Positions 5,350 through 12,920 of a DNA stretch of 12,920 nt are shown here, in pieces. Both the position numbers and the translations under genes were made by a program. Each line of letters opens with the position of its first letter. Within the stretch, counting starts at the first letter, position 1. Under the pieces are notes generated by a model that was not told the origin of the DNA, did not search any database, and was given only the letters and a program-made list of their open reading frames with translations. This DNA is from an uncultured Eubacteriales bacterium (GTDB lineage Bacteria > Bacillota > Clostridia > Oscillospirales > UBA644): contig CAKSQP010000035.1 in assembly GCA_934486965.1 (NCBI GenBank), positions 1 to 12,920 on the forward strand. The letters are read 5' to 3'.

Positions 5350-8232
5350 TCAACAGTTCGGTTTTACAAACTTCACTGCATTTTTATTTCCTATTGCGCA
5401 GAACTTTGCGTTTTCCGCATATTTTTCGAGTATCCCGATAAGTTTTTCAAGGTCTTCGGGGCTCGTATCCAGAATTTCCGCTCTGAGTTTCGCGACGGAT
5501 TCGTGAGAAAGCCCGTTGAGATATCTTATACATTCGAGTTCGCAGACGCCCGACGGATCAAGAAGAGGATCGGTCGTGTTTACCGTTCCGATTATGATAT
5601 CGTCGAGAGGCATTTTCTGACCGACAAATTCGGAAAGGAAATCGGCAACGCCGCAAAACGCCGCTTTTGAATTCTCAAGGTTCGGGTCGCGGTAGGAATA
5701 GCAGAAAATATCGCCGCTTGATCTGACGTTCATTCCCGTTCCGTAAGCGCCGCCCTGAACTCTGACGGCACCCCAGAGGTAGCCGAAGGTCATGAGAGAC
5801 GCCATAACCGCCGCCGAGCCCGAAAATTCGCCGCCCAACGCGTAAAGGTTGTGTCCGAAGCCCGAATAGCCGACGTCCGAGGGAATTTCAACGGCGCAGT
5901 CGTTTTTGTCAAAGGCGGGATATTCAGCGGGTTTTCCAATTTCGTTTTCGGGGAAAGCGGAAATAAGAGAGTTGATATCGTCGGTCGCGACATTTCCTCC
6001 GACGCCGATGAAAAGTCTGTTTTTCGCAAACGTCTTTTTCGAAACGGCGGCAAGTTCCGCCGAAACGGTTTCGGCGTTTTTATCGAAGTTTGCGGCAAAG
6101 TCGGAGAACCATGTCACAAAACTTTCGCCGTCAAGAAGTTCTTTGAGTCTTCCCGTCGCCGAAAATGCGGAAAGGGCCTTCATTATCGCAAAAGTATGTC
6201 CCGAACCGATAAGCGACTGTTTCATGAAATAGTCGTTCTGCATTACGGTCTCGGCAATTCTGTCGGTCTCCGAATAACGTCCGTTAAGCAAAATTTCGCA
6301 GATAAGGGGGATTGCTTTCGCGGCGTTTTCTTCAAGGAACGACGTTGCGACGCGCAGATACGGTTTGCAGTTTTCAAGATCTCCGCGCTTTGAAATATAT
6401 TCGGTTCTCATCGAAAATCTTCCGAAAACCGCCTTTATCTTAATCTGAAGAACGTCGGCGGGATAGTTTTCGGTGCTGAGTTCTCCGCAGACAGAAGTGA
6501 GAATACTGAGAATTCTGAGTTCTTCGACGGAGAGATCCGAAATATCAAAGAAAAGATTGAGATATGCTATTCCGTTGGTGTCGTTTTCGGTCGTGAGGAC
6601 CTTTATCCCGTCATAAGCCGAAAGTGCGGTCTTTACGGGAGGCGTAGTTCTCGGAATATCGTTAAGGTCGAGATGAGGAAGAGTCATGAGGACTTCGTCG
6701 CTGTCGGGCGTTTGTTGCCATTCCTGCATTTTCGCGAACTTTTCAAGTTCTTTTTGTCTGTCCGCCGAAGTCCATTCGGAAACTGCCGCCGCGACTTTTT
6801 TCGCCTCTTTTTCCGCGTCTTCCCTGCCCTTTGTAAGGGACGGAAGAGCATAGAGATAAGACTTGTCGTCTGCGTTGCAGAAAAGTTCGCAAAGCAAATC
6901 TTCGAAATAGTTTCCGTCAATTTTATTGCGGAGAGAATCGAAGATACGGGAGGTCTCAACATAAGTCAGCGGGTCGTCGCCGTAAAGCCAGCCGTCGAGT
7001 ATTCTTCCGACTGTTTCGATCCCGTAAGGTTCGCGGATCTCTTTTGAACCGAAAGCAAAGAGTTCGAGAGACGCTCTCAGAGCCTCTTTGTTAAGACCGC
7101 CCGCGACTATCTTATTCACGGCTTCGGGTAAGAATTTTTTGATTTCCGCAAATTTTTCTTTATCGGTATTTCTGACGACAAGCGCAATAAAAGGCTGGAA
7201 GATACCGTCACCTATCTCAAGGGCAATATCCTGCGCAAGACCGTTTTCAAGAAACGTTCTTTTAAGGGGCGCTTCGTTTGTCGAAGTAAGGTAATCCGCA
7301 AGAATTTTCGTCGCGTATATCTTTTCCGCGTCGGAATGGAGGCAGAGAATTTTCGCAACGGTCATCTGCGCGAAATTTTCTTCGCCCTCTCTCGCCTCAT
7401 ATTCGACGGTCGCCTCGGCGGGTTTCGGAATTTGAGGAACGAAGTCGAAATCGGGCTTTTTATAATCGTATTCCGAAAGGTATTCGCCGTCTATATATTC
7501 AAGAGCCGCGTCTATATCGAGATGTCCGTCGAAAATGAATTTTGCGTTCGTCGGGTGATAAAAACGTTTATGAGTCTCAATGAATTTTTCGTATGTCAGG
7601 TCGGGGATATTGTCGGGGTGCCCGCCGCTGACAAAGCCGTAACTGTTATCTGAAAACAGCAGTTTTTCCGTCTCGTCCGCCATAAGGCTGTCGACATCGG
7701 CAAAAACGCCTTTCATTTCGCTGTAAACGACTCCGTTATAATAAGGCTCGGCGTTTTCGTCTTCGAATTCGTAATGCCAGCCCTCCTGCATGAAAATTTC
7801 GGGGCGCTTATAGATAAGGGGACGGAAGACCGCGTCAAGATACACTTTCATAAGATTGAAAAGGTCTCTTTCGTTTCGGCTTGAAACGGGGTAAACGGTC
7901 TTATCGCCGTAGGTCATCGCGTTTAAGAATGTCTGCATGGAACTTTGCAGGAGAGACACGAACGGGTCTTTTGCGGGGAATTTTTCCGAACCGCAGAGAA
8001 CGCTGTGTTCGAGAATATGAAAGACCCCGGTGCTGTCCTCGGGCAAAGTTTTGAAAGAAACGCAGAAGGTCTTATTTTCGTCCGCCCTGTCAAAGTAAAG
8101 AAGTCCCGCACCCGTTTTTTTATGTTTCAGGGTATAGAGGTATGCGGATTTTGTTTCAACATACTCTTTTTTTACAAGTTCAAAACCCGATACGGTTTCG
8201 CCTATATTAAGTTCTGTCAATAATTTCTGCAT
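5350..8232 (-). CDS. M16C family zinc metallopeptidase (presequence-protease/insulinase-like)
   Basis: A single-chain pitrilysin-type peptidase of 960 residues, the full length for the PreP/M16C group, which degrades peptides inside a closed chamber. The inverted zinc motif HILEH gives H72, E75 (catalytic) and H76, and the distal glutamate is E172 in NGVVYSEMKG, with the same H-to-E spacing (96) as in PreP enzymes. The middle (about 465-700) is the M16C-associated region. The second M16 half carries RVQGGAYG with R824 and Y830, the substrate-carboxylate pair of the family. There is no signal peptide or membrane segment, so it acts in the cytosol. GAAAGG (8245-8240) lies 7 nt before the ATG, and the gene starts 20 bp after the ABC gene stop, which makes it the last gene of the exporter transcript. 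Whether it processes or recycles peptides linked to the exporter is unknown. Confidence 0.95.
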   Translation of the reverse strand: MQKLLTELNIGETVSGFELVKKEYVETKSAYLYTLKHKKTGAGLLYFDRADENKTFCVSFKTLPEDSTGVFHILEHSVLCGSEKFPAKDPFVSLLQSSMQTFLNAMTYGDKTVYPVSSRNERDLFNLMKVYLDAVFRPLIYKRPEIFMQEGWHYEFEDENAEPYYNGVVYSEMKGVFADVDSLMADETEKLLFSDNSYGFVSGGHPDNIPDLTYEKFIETHKRFYHPTNAKFIFDGHLDIDAALEYIDGEYLSEYDYKKPDFDFVPQIPKPAEATVEYEAREGEENFAQMTVAKILCLHSDAEKIYATKILADYLTSTNEAPLKRTFLENGLAQDIALEIGDGIFQPFIALVVRNTDKEKFAEIKKFLPEAVNKIVAGGLNKEALRASLELFAFGSKEIREPYGIETVGRILDGWLYGDDPLTYVETSRIFDSLRNKIDGNYFEDLLCELFCNADDKSYLYALPSLTKGREDAEKEAKKVAAAVSEWTSADRQKELEKFAKMQEWQQTPDSDEVLMTLPHLDLNDIPRTTPPVKTALSAYDGIKVLTTENDTNGIAYLNLFFDISDLSVEELRILSILTSVCGELSTENYPADVLQIKIKAVFGRFSMRTEYISKRGDLENCKPYLRVATSFLEENAAKAIPLICEILLNGRYSETDRIAETVMQNDYFMKQSLIGSGHTFAIMKALSAFSATGRLKELLDGESFVTWFSDFAANFDKNAETVSAELAAVSKKTFAKNRLFIGVGGNVATDDINSLISAFPENEIGKPAEYPAFDKNDCAVEIPSDVGYSGFGHNLYALGGEFSGSAAVMASLMTFGYLWGAVRVQGGAYGTGMNVRSSGDIFCYSYRDPNLENSKAAFCGVADFLSEFVGQKMPLDDIIIGTVNTTDPLLDPSGVCELECIRYLNGLSHESVAKLRAEILDTSPEDLEKLIGILEKYAENAKFCAIGNKNAVKFVKPNC

Positions 8233-8252
8233 TTTATTGCCTTTCTTATAAA

Positions 8253-9959
8253 TTACAGAGTTTTTGCAAAAAGTTTATAGTATTCGTTGTTTTCAAGCAA
8301 TTCTTCGGGAGAACCCGCCGCCTCGACCGTTCCGTCTTTCATGACTATAACATAGTCGGCGTTTTTGGTCGCCGCATAGTTATGGGCTATCATAACGGTC
8401 GTTTTGTTCTTCATCAGATTATCCATTGCCGCAGTCACCGCCGCCTCGCTCACGACGTCGAGATTGCTTGTCGCTTCGTCAAGCAATAAATAATCGGAAT
8501 TTCTGAGCATGGCGCGCGCGATGGAAATGCACTGTCCCTGACCTCCCGAGAAGTTAGAGCCGTTAAGTCCGACTTCGGCGTCAAAGCCGTCGGGTTTTGC
8601 CATTACAAAGTCATAGCAGTTCGCTTTCTTTGCAACGTCGAAAAGTTCTTCATCGGTTACTTCCCTGTCAAGACCGAATTCGATATTTTCCCTTACACTG
8701 CCTTCAACAAGCGGATTTTTCTGGAAGACGAACGCAAATCTGTCTCTCCATTCGGTGAGGTTGAATTTGCTTATATCTTCGTTTCCGAAACGTATCTCGC
8801 CGCTTTTCGGTTCGTAAAGGCGGGTTATAAGTTTGAAAAGGGTCGATTTGCCCGCGCCGTTTCCGCCGACGATTGCAGTAACTTTTCCCATGGGAATGGT
8901 AAGGGAAACATTGTGAAGAACTTCGTTATCTTCATTATACGCAAAAGAAACGTTATCGAAAACAATATCGGAGCAGATAAGCGGAACGCTTTCGCCGTCC
9001 TCTTTTTCCGTTTCTGTTTCGGAAATTTCCGCAATTTTTTTCATTGTTCCGAATGTTCCCGAAACGGAGCCGACGTTCATAAAGAACTGCATAAGTTGCA
9101 TTCCGACAATTCCCGTTATCATATAGAAACTCGTAAGGGTTCCTATGGTCACCTCTCCTGTAGAAAGGAATTGACCGCCGATAACGAAAACGATTACGAT
9201 AAACAAAATTGAAAAGAGCCCCTGCGCAAGCTGATAGCCCGCTACCATAAGCCAGCTTAAAAACTCGGCTTTATACATTCCCTTAAAAGTTCCGTCGCCT
9301 TTTTTATCTTCGGTTTTTTCCGCAACGGCACTCTTAATAAGGCGGAAGTTTCTTACTCTTTCGGCAAGATATCCGAGACTTCCGGCTGTGGTAACCGTTC
9401 CGTAAATTCCGAGTTTGAACATAAGTTTCCCGTAAATTATGCAAATTATGAACGTAAGCGGAATAATTATAAGAGAATATGATGCCAGCAGCGTATTGGA
9501 TTCAAACATCTGAACAAAACCCTGAACCGTTGTCACCAAACAAACGATAAAAGAAACCGCAAGAGAAAAGAGGTCTGCGGGAGCCGTCGCATCGGAAGTA
9601 ACACGGCTGACAAGCCCGTCGCCGCTGTCATCGTCGTAATACTTTGTCGGCAGTCTCATTATCTTCTTCCAGAGTTTTACTCTTACACGCATGGTTATCG
9701 TCTCTTCCATTCTGCGAGTAAAATAACTGCTCGATATGGTAAAGACAGCAGTAAGAGCGACCATTCCGATATAGTTCAAAAGTTCGCCTGCGTTTATTGC
9801 GTTCTGACTTGAATCTATTATGCTTGCAGTCATTGTTGCGACACCGATTTCAACATACATCATGGCTGTCGACAGCGCAAAACTGCATATAATCAATATC
9901 CACGGCAGTTTAACGCCCTTGAGAACGGAGAAATATTTTTTTACAGATTTATTCTTCAT
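8253..9959 (-). CDS. ABC exporter half-transporter (permease fused to ATPase), second of a pair
   Basis: A membrane protein expected to pair with the product of the preceding gene as a heterodimeric type IV (ABCB-like) exporter. With the ATG at 9959 it has 568 residues: six membrane segments (about 20-42, 62-80, 132-150, 157-178, 240-262, 272-294) and an ATPase domain with Walker A GGNGAGKS (365-372), Q-loop Q413, signature FSGGQ (470-474), Walker B LLLDE with catalytic E495, and H-loop H526. All catalytic positions are conserved. The intracellular loop has the family motif SGDGLVSRVTSDAT. Its first 11 bp overlap the end of the upstream gene. Substrates in this family range from drugs to lipids and peptides and cannot be told here. 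An even longer frame begins at 9983 but its start lies before the strong ribosome binding site. Confidence 0.94.
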   Translation of the reverse strand: MKNKSVKKYFSVLKGVKLPWILIICSFALSTAMMYVEIGVATMTASIIDSSQNAINAGELLNYIGMVALTAVFTISSSYFTRRMEETITMRVRVKLWKKIMRLPTKYYDDDSGDGLVSRVTSDATAPADLFSLAVSFIVCLVTTVQGFVQMFESNTLLASYSLIIIPLTFIICIIYGKLMFKLGIYGTVTTAGSLGYLAERVRNFRLIKSAVAEKTEDKKGDGTFKGMYKAEFLSWLMVAGYQLAQGLFSILFIVIVFVIGGQFLSTGEVTIGTLTSFYMITGIVGMQLMQFFMNVGSVSGTFGTMKKIAEISETETEKEDGESVPLICSDIVFDNVSFAYNEDNEVLHNVSLTIPMGKVTAIVGGNGAGKSTLFKLITRLYEPKSGEIRFGNEDISKFNLTEWRDRFAFVFQKNPLVEGSVRENIEFGLDREVTDEELFDVAKKANCYDFVMAKPDGFDAEVGLNGSNFSGGQGQCISIARAMLRNSDYLLLDEATSNLDVVSEAAVTAAMDNLMKNKTTVMIAHNYAATKNADYVIVMKDGTVEAAGSPEELLENNEYYKLFAKTL

Positions 9960-11697
9960 CTTTTTGTTCCTCCGCATTCTCATTCATTTTTTTATAGGTA
10001 TCGCAATTTTCAAGAAGTTCTTCGTGCGTTCCGTCTCCGACCCTTTTACCGTTTTCCATAACGATAATTCTGCCGTAGCGTTTCGCAAAACTCAAATCGT
10101 GGGTTATAAGAATTCTTGTTTTATCCGCAAAAAGTTCGTCCATGGTATCCTGAACCTTTGCGGAAATCCTGACGTCGAGAGCGGACGTCGGTTCGTCCAT
10201 GATTATGATATTTCCGCCGCGGAGAAGTTCTCTTGTTAAAACAAGACGCTGGCTCTGTCCTCCCGACATCGAAGTTCCGCCGGACTGGACTTCCGTCTCA
10301 AGTCCGTCTTTACAAAGGGCAAGATATTCGGAGAAACCGGTTCTTTCTGCGGCTTCATAAATTTCTTTATCGTCGATTTCGCGGTCGATACCGTAAGTGA
10401 GAGCCTCGCGCAAAGTTCCGCTGAAAATTTCAGCGCCCTGCTGAACGTAAGCAAGATTTTTCCTGAAATCGGTAAGAGGAATATCTTTTATATCGGTGTC
10501 GCCGATAAGAATTCTGCCCCCGTCGGGAGTATAAAATCTTTCAAGCATACTTACGGAAGTCGTTTTTCCGCTTCCGCAAAGCCCTACGATCGCAACGCAT
10601 GAGCCTCTCGGAACGGTAAACGAAACATTTTTAAGTGCCGGCGCGTCTGTTCCGGGATATGTAAACGTGACGTTTTCGAATTTGATATCGCCTGTTTCCG
10701 GAAAACTTTCAGCAGCCGAAGATTCTTCCGATTCACCGTCCATAACTTCTATAATACGGTGAAAACTTCCGTGCATTCCTTTGATCTTTGTCCAGATATC
10801 GAATATATTGTCCATCGTCGGAAAAAGGTTCTGCGCAAAGAGGAAGAACGCTATCCACATAGCCATATCTATCTCTTTTTTCTGCAAAAGAATTACCGCA
10901 ACGACAACAACAACGAATTTCTGAAGAATATCTATAACCGAAACGATACCGTTCGCGATATTGTCAAGCTGAACAAGCTTCATATTCGCTTTCAGTATTT
11001 TCCCTGCCGCTTCTTCGCCGTTTTCGCCTTCTTTTGTCTCATTGGTATAGGTTTTAATAAGAGGCAGATGATTTATTCTGTCTGCAAGAAAACCCGTAAG
11101 TTCTCCGATTTTAACATAAAGTTTTGCGGTATGTTTCTGGAACTGCTTACCCATGAACAGAGCATACAGATATTTAAGCGGGATCATCGCAAAGCAAGAA
11201 ACCGTAAGGATCCAGTGATATTGATTTATACGGAAAAGAGCTCTGACAACATAATAAATATCGGGGATAAGATAAATAAGAATATTTATAAAATCATTTA
11301 TTGCAGTCCCCGTATCATTTATGATGGTGCTCATGAGGTCGGACGGATCGTTTCTGTCGAAATATTCCATCTTCATTCCGAGCATTTTTTTCCAAATTGC
11401 ATTTCTCGCTCTTTTTATGCCGTATGTCTGAGCCTGAACCTGCCCCGCAACCATGACGCATGACAGAATTCCGAAAATAACATAATACATAACGGCGCTT
11501 GTCATTGCGGAGCCTGTAAGCTGGCCGCTTAAAAGATCGGATGTCATATCCGGAATTTTGAGCATCAAGTCGTTAAGATAGAGATTGAGCGACAGACCGA
11601 CGATTATCCATATCCACGGCAGTTTCAGATTTTTAATTGTACGGAACAGTGCTTTCCAACCGTCGGGACGCTGTCCGGTTCTTTGTTTTTTACTCAT
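9949..11697 (-). CDS. ABC exporter half-transporter (permease fused to ATPase), first of a pair
   Basis: Partner of the following ABC gene in a predicted heterodimeric exporter of the plasma membrane. From the ATG at 11697 it has 582 residues: six membrane segments (about 28-44, 68-86, 136-152, 161-181, 251-271, 279-294), then an ATPase domain with Walker A GLCGSGKT (372-379), Q-loop YVQQ (Q419/Q420), signature MSGGQ (477-481), Walker B IIIMDE with E502, and H-loop H533. The first membrane segment follows NLKLPWIWII, echoed by GVKLPWILII in the partner, as expected of an old tandem duplication. The C-terminus is charged (NENAEEQKDEE). The start at 11754 used by the longest frame lies inside the lipoprotein terminator and is rejected. 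No promoter fits in the 25 bp between that terminator and this gene's start. Substrate unknown. Confidence 0.94.
   Translation of the reverse strand: MSKKQRTGQRPDGWKALFRTIKNLKLPWIWIIVGLSLNLYLNDLMLKIPDMTSDLLSGQLTGSAMTSAVMYYVIFGILSCVMVAGQVQAQTYGIKRARNAIWKKMLGMKMEYFDRNDPSDLMSTIINDTGTAINDFINILIYLIPDIYYVVRALFRINQYHWILTVSCFAMIPLKYLYALFMGKQFQKHTAKLYVKIGELTGFLADRINHLPLIKTYTNETKEGENGEEAAGKILKANMKLVQLDNIANGIVSVIDILQKFVVVVVAVILLQKKEIDMAMWIAFFLFAQNLFPTMDNIFDIWTKIKGMHGSFHRIIEVMDGESEESSAAESFPETGDIKFENVTFTYPGTDAPALKNVSFTVPRGSCVAIVGLCGSGKTTSVSMLERFYTPDGGRILIGDTDIKDIPLTDFRKNLAYVQQGAEIFSGTLREALTYGIDREIDDKEIYEAAERTGFSEYLALCKDGLETEVQSGGTSMSGGQSQRLVLTRELLRGGNIIIMDEPTSALDVRISAKVQDTMDELFADKTRILITHDLSFAKRYGRIIVMENGKRVGDGTHEELLENCDTYKKMNENAEEQKDEE
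9957..9973 (-). promoter_or_regulatory. RBS and ATG deciding the second ABC gene start
   Basis: GGAGG (9973-9969) lies 9 nt before the ATG at 9959-9957. It sits inside the end of the preceding ABC gene, whose stop is at 9951-9949, pointing to translational coupling. The in-frame ATGs at 9983 and 9977 have no comparable site. Confidence 0.8.
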
Positions 11698-11708
11698 AAT
11701 TTCCTCTC
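11695..11708 (-). promoter_or_regulatory. RBS and ATG deciding the first ABC gene start
   Basis: GAGAGG (11708-11703) lies 5 nt before the ATG at 11697-11695. The 19 extra residues of the longer frame would be encoded by the terminator stem and its flank. Confidence 0.75.
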
Positions 11709-11718
11709 CCGGAAACGG

Positions 11719-11758
11719 AAAAACGGATGCCGCAGCCGATATGGCAAGCGGCATCCGT
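11719..11758 (-). terminator. Terminator after the lipoprotein gene
   Basis: ACGGATGCCGC (11723-11733) and GCGGCATCCGT (11748-11758) form a perfect 11-bp GC-rich stem; the loop can add a GCC/GGC pair (11735-11737 with 11743-11745). Read on the minus strand it ends in TTTTT (11723-11719). It begins 12 bp after the lipoprotein stop, just before the first ABC gene. Confidence 0.88.
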
Positions 11759-11770
11759 AAAGCCTTTTAA

Positions 11771-12853
11771 TTATTTTGCTTCCGTTGTGAAATACATTTC
11801 TTCGGAATTTCTGACATATTCGTCAAGAGACTTGTCTTTCATTACATTGTAGCCGATAAACGCGGTAAGAGTATCTTCCATATCCTGACCGACGATGGCA
11901 ACAAGAATCGTTTTATCGTCAATAAGTTTTGCACCCTTATAGAAGTTTCCGGAATTGAGAAGTTCTTCGGCAGCATCTTTGGAAGAACATTCAAGGTACA
12001 TATAATCGGCAACGGTCTGGCCGTCTTTGCCGTATATGTAATCTGTCTGAGAAGTTACGTTGCTTTCATATTTTTCGTCAACTGCCGCAGATCCGGAACC
12101 GACAAGAACAACTTTCTTGTCAAATTCGATATCTGTCGGATCCTGATGTCCAGAATAAGGCTTATAAGCCACTTCACCGTTGTATTCTCTTACGCCGTAG
12201 AACTGTTCGAGGACGGAGGCAAAGCCCGCAGCGTCCTGCTTTTCAACGGTAACGCCCGACTGTTCTGCGTTGGCAAAGGTCGTTGCGATTCCGTCCGCTT
12301 CTATGTAAGCGGAGAGAACGGTGTCGGAAGTAGCGGTGAGTTCATAACCGTAGTATTCTTTAACAAGGGAAATTACGGTGTCCTTTACGGAAGAATCGGA
12401 AAGGATAACGTAGATATCTGCAAGGACGGTTTTTCCTTCGTTTCCGTAGACAACAAAGTAAAGATCAACCGAGCCGACAGTAACGACTTTGGAAAGATCG
12501 GGCTTACCGAGATCGACTTCCTTGCCTTCTTCAAATGCGGTGTAAGTACCGTCGGTAATGTTTGTCCAACCTTTTGCAAGACCTGTGGAATCGTCGTAGT
12601 CGTACATACCGATCATATTGCCGGATTCGTCGTAAACCATTGTGTCGGGATATGCTGCGGCAGAAGCAAGGCTTTCAAGGATAGTGCCGAAATTGTTGCC
12701 TTTGAGGACTATTCTCTGGTCGTATTTAAGATCTTTCGGGTCTTCGTGAGTATAGTCTCCGAGTTTGACGACATTGTCGCTGCTGAACAGTCCGCAGCCT
12801 GTAAGCCCCAAGATCATTGCAAGAACAAGGACTATTGATAAAGTTTTCTTCAT
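11771..12853 (-). CDS. Lipoprotein with an internal two-fold repeat, function unknown
   Basis: A 360-residue secreted lipoprotein with a textbook signal: MKK, a hydrophobic stretch (about 4-16) and lipobox LTGC with the lipidated C20. It should therefore sit on the outer face of the membrane. I do not recognise a family. The mature part contains a duplication: H36-x-DP-x-D...VL-x-G (36-52) recurs as H236-x-DP-x-D...VL-x-G (236-252), and in both copies a Tyr-rich strand follows (about 70-87 and 270-287). The offset is exactly 200 residues, so the protein is probably two copies of one domain. It is acidic and rich in Asp, Tyr, Val and Gly, with no enzyme motif. It is not obviously a substrate-binding protein. 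AGGAG (12866-12862) lies 8 nt before the ATG. A strong terminator follows, so it is probably expressed more highly than the ABC genes behind it. Confidence 0.88.
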   Translation of the reverse strand: MKKTLSIVLVLAMILGLTGCGLFSSDNVVKLGDYTHEDPKDLKYDQRIVLKGNNFGTILESLASAAAYPDTMVYDESGNMIGMYDYDDSTGLAKGWTNITDGTYTAFEEGKEVDLGKPDLSKVVTVGSVDLYFVVYGNEGKTVLADIYVILSDSSVKDTVISLVKEYYGYELTATSDTVLSAYIEADGIATTFANAEQSGVTVEKQDAAGFASVLEQFYGVREYNGEVAYKPYSGHQDPTDIEFDKKVVLVGSGSAAVDEKYESNVTSQTDYIYGKDGQTVADYMYLECSSKDAAEELLNSGNFYKGAKLIDDKTILVAIVGQDMEDTLTAFIGYNVMKDKSLDEYVRNSEEMYFTTEAK

Positions 12854-12920
12854 GATTTTTTCTCCTTTTATTTTTCTTTGTAATAAAGACGGCAGTGGCA
12901 GTACCCCTCGAAATCGGGGT
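12854..12920 (-). promoter_or_regulatory. Leader of the lipoprotein gene (partial)
   Basis: These last 67 bp hold the ribosome binding site AGGAG (12866-12862) in an A-rich leader. No convincing -10/-35 pair is visible, so the promoter may lie beyond the window. A short GC arm pair (12903-12907 with 12916-12920) has no T tract. Confidence 0.4.

Noticed and set aside
5225..5353. N-terminal extension of the GGDEF gene from TTG 5353
   Set aside because: It would run through the inverted repeat, overlap the peptidase stop and lack a clear ribosome binding site; GTG 5224 has one.
5340..5353. TTGACC as a -35 for the GGDEF unit
   Set aside because: The best hexamer at 18 bp (AATACT) is weak and falls inside the inverted repeat, so a promoter cannot be supported.
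10759..11463. Plus-strand 234-codon open frame
   Set aside because: It lies wholly inside the first ABC gene, has basic/aromatic-rich composition typical of an antisense shadow and resembles no family.
11698..11754. N-terminal extension of the first ABC gene
   Set aside because: The start lies in the terminator stem; ATG 11697 has a good ribosome binding site.
12903..12920. GC-rich hairpin at the right edge as a terminator
   Set aside because: The stem is only about 5 bp with an 8-nt loop and no T run follows on the minus strand.

Overview
The window looks like an ordinary chromosomal stretch of an anaerobic, Gram-positive-type bacterium, most likely an uncultured clostridial (Firmicutes) gut-type lineage. 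The evidence is an oxygen-sensitive class III ribonucleotide reductase with its radical-SAM activase, strong AGGAGG-type ribosome binding sites, a lipobox lipoprotein, a clostridial-style M16C peptidase, and a base composition in the 40s % GC by eye. The genus cannot be fixed from this sequence. All eight genes lie on the minus strand, so transcription runs from right to left. I see no tRNA, rRNA, CRISPR array or mobile element.

In order of transcription: (1) A two-repeat lipoprotein (12853-11771) ends in a strong hairpin terminator (11719-11758). (2) A pair of ABC exporter half-transporters (11697-9949 and 9959-8253, overlapping by 11 bp) is followed 20 bp later by a cytosolic M16C zinc peptidase (8232-5350). 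This three-gene unit closes with a long inverted repeat (5277-5338). (3) A membrane diguanylate cyclase (5224-4127), a short-chain dehydrogenase (4102-3311) and nrdG (3302-2616) are packed with 24 bp and 8 bp gaps and end at a perfect 11-bp-stem terminator (2553-2588). (4) nrdD (2434-68) has its own upstream region with an extended -10 promoter candidate and two palindromes.

Functionally, NrdG installs the glycyl radical on NrdD, which makes deoxynucleotides without oxygen. Here the activase gene comes before the reductase gene and is separated from it by a terminator, so the two can be expressed at different levels. NrdD also carries a fused C-terminal thioredoxin/glutaredoxin-like domain that may deliver its reducing electrons. 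The two ABC proteins should form a heterodimeric exporter with both ATP sites apparently intact. The peptidase probably shares their transcript, but its substrate is unknown.

Three starts were moved downstream from the longest possible reading frames (GGDEF gene to GTG 5224, ABC genes to ATG 11697 and ATG 9959), because good ribosome binding sites sit there and two of the longer versions would run through terminator hairpins. No clearly new multi-gene system is visible. The points most worth checking are the redoxin-fused NrdD and its operator-like palindromes, the duplicated lipoprotein, and the promoterless gap behind the lipoprotein terminator.
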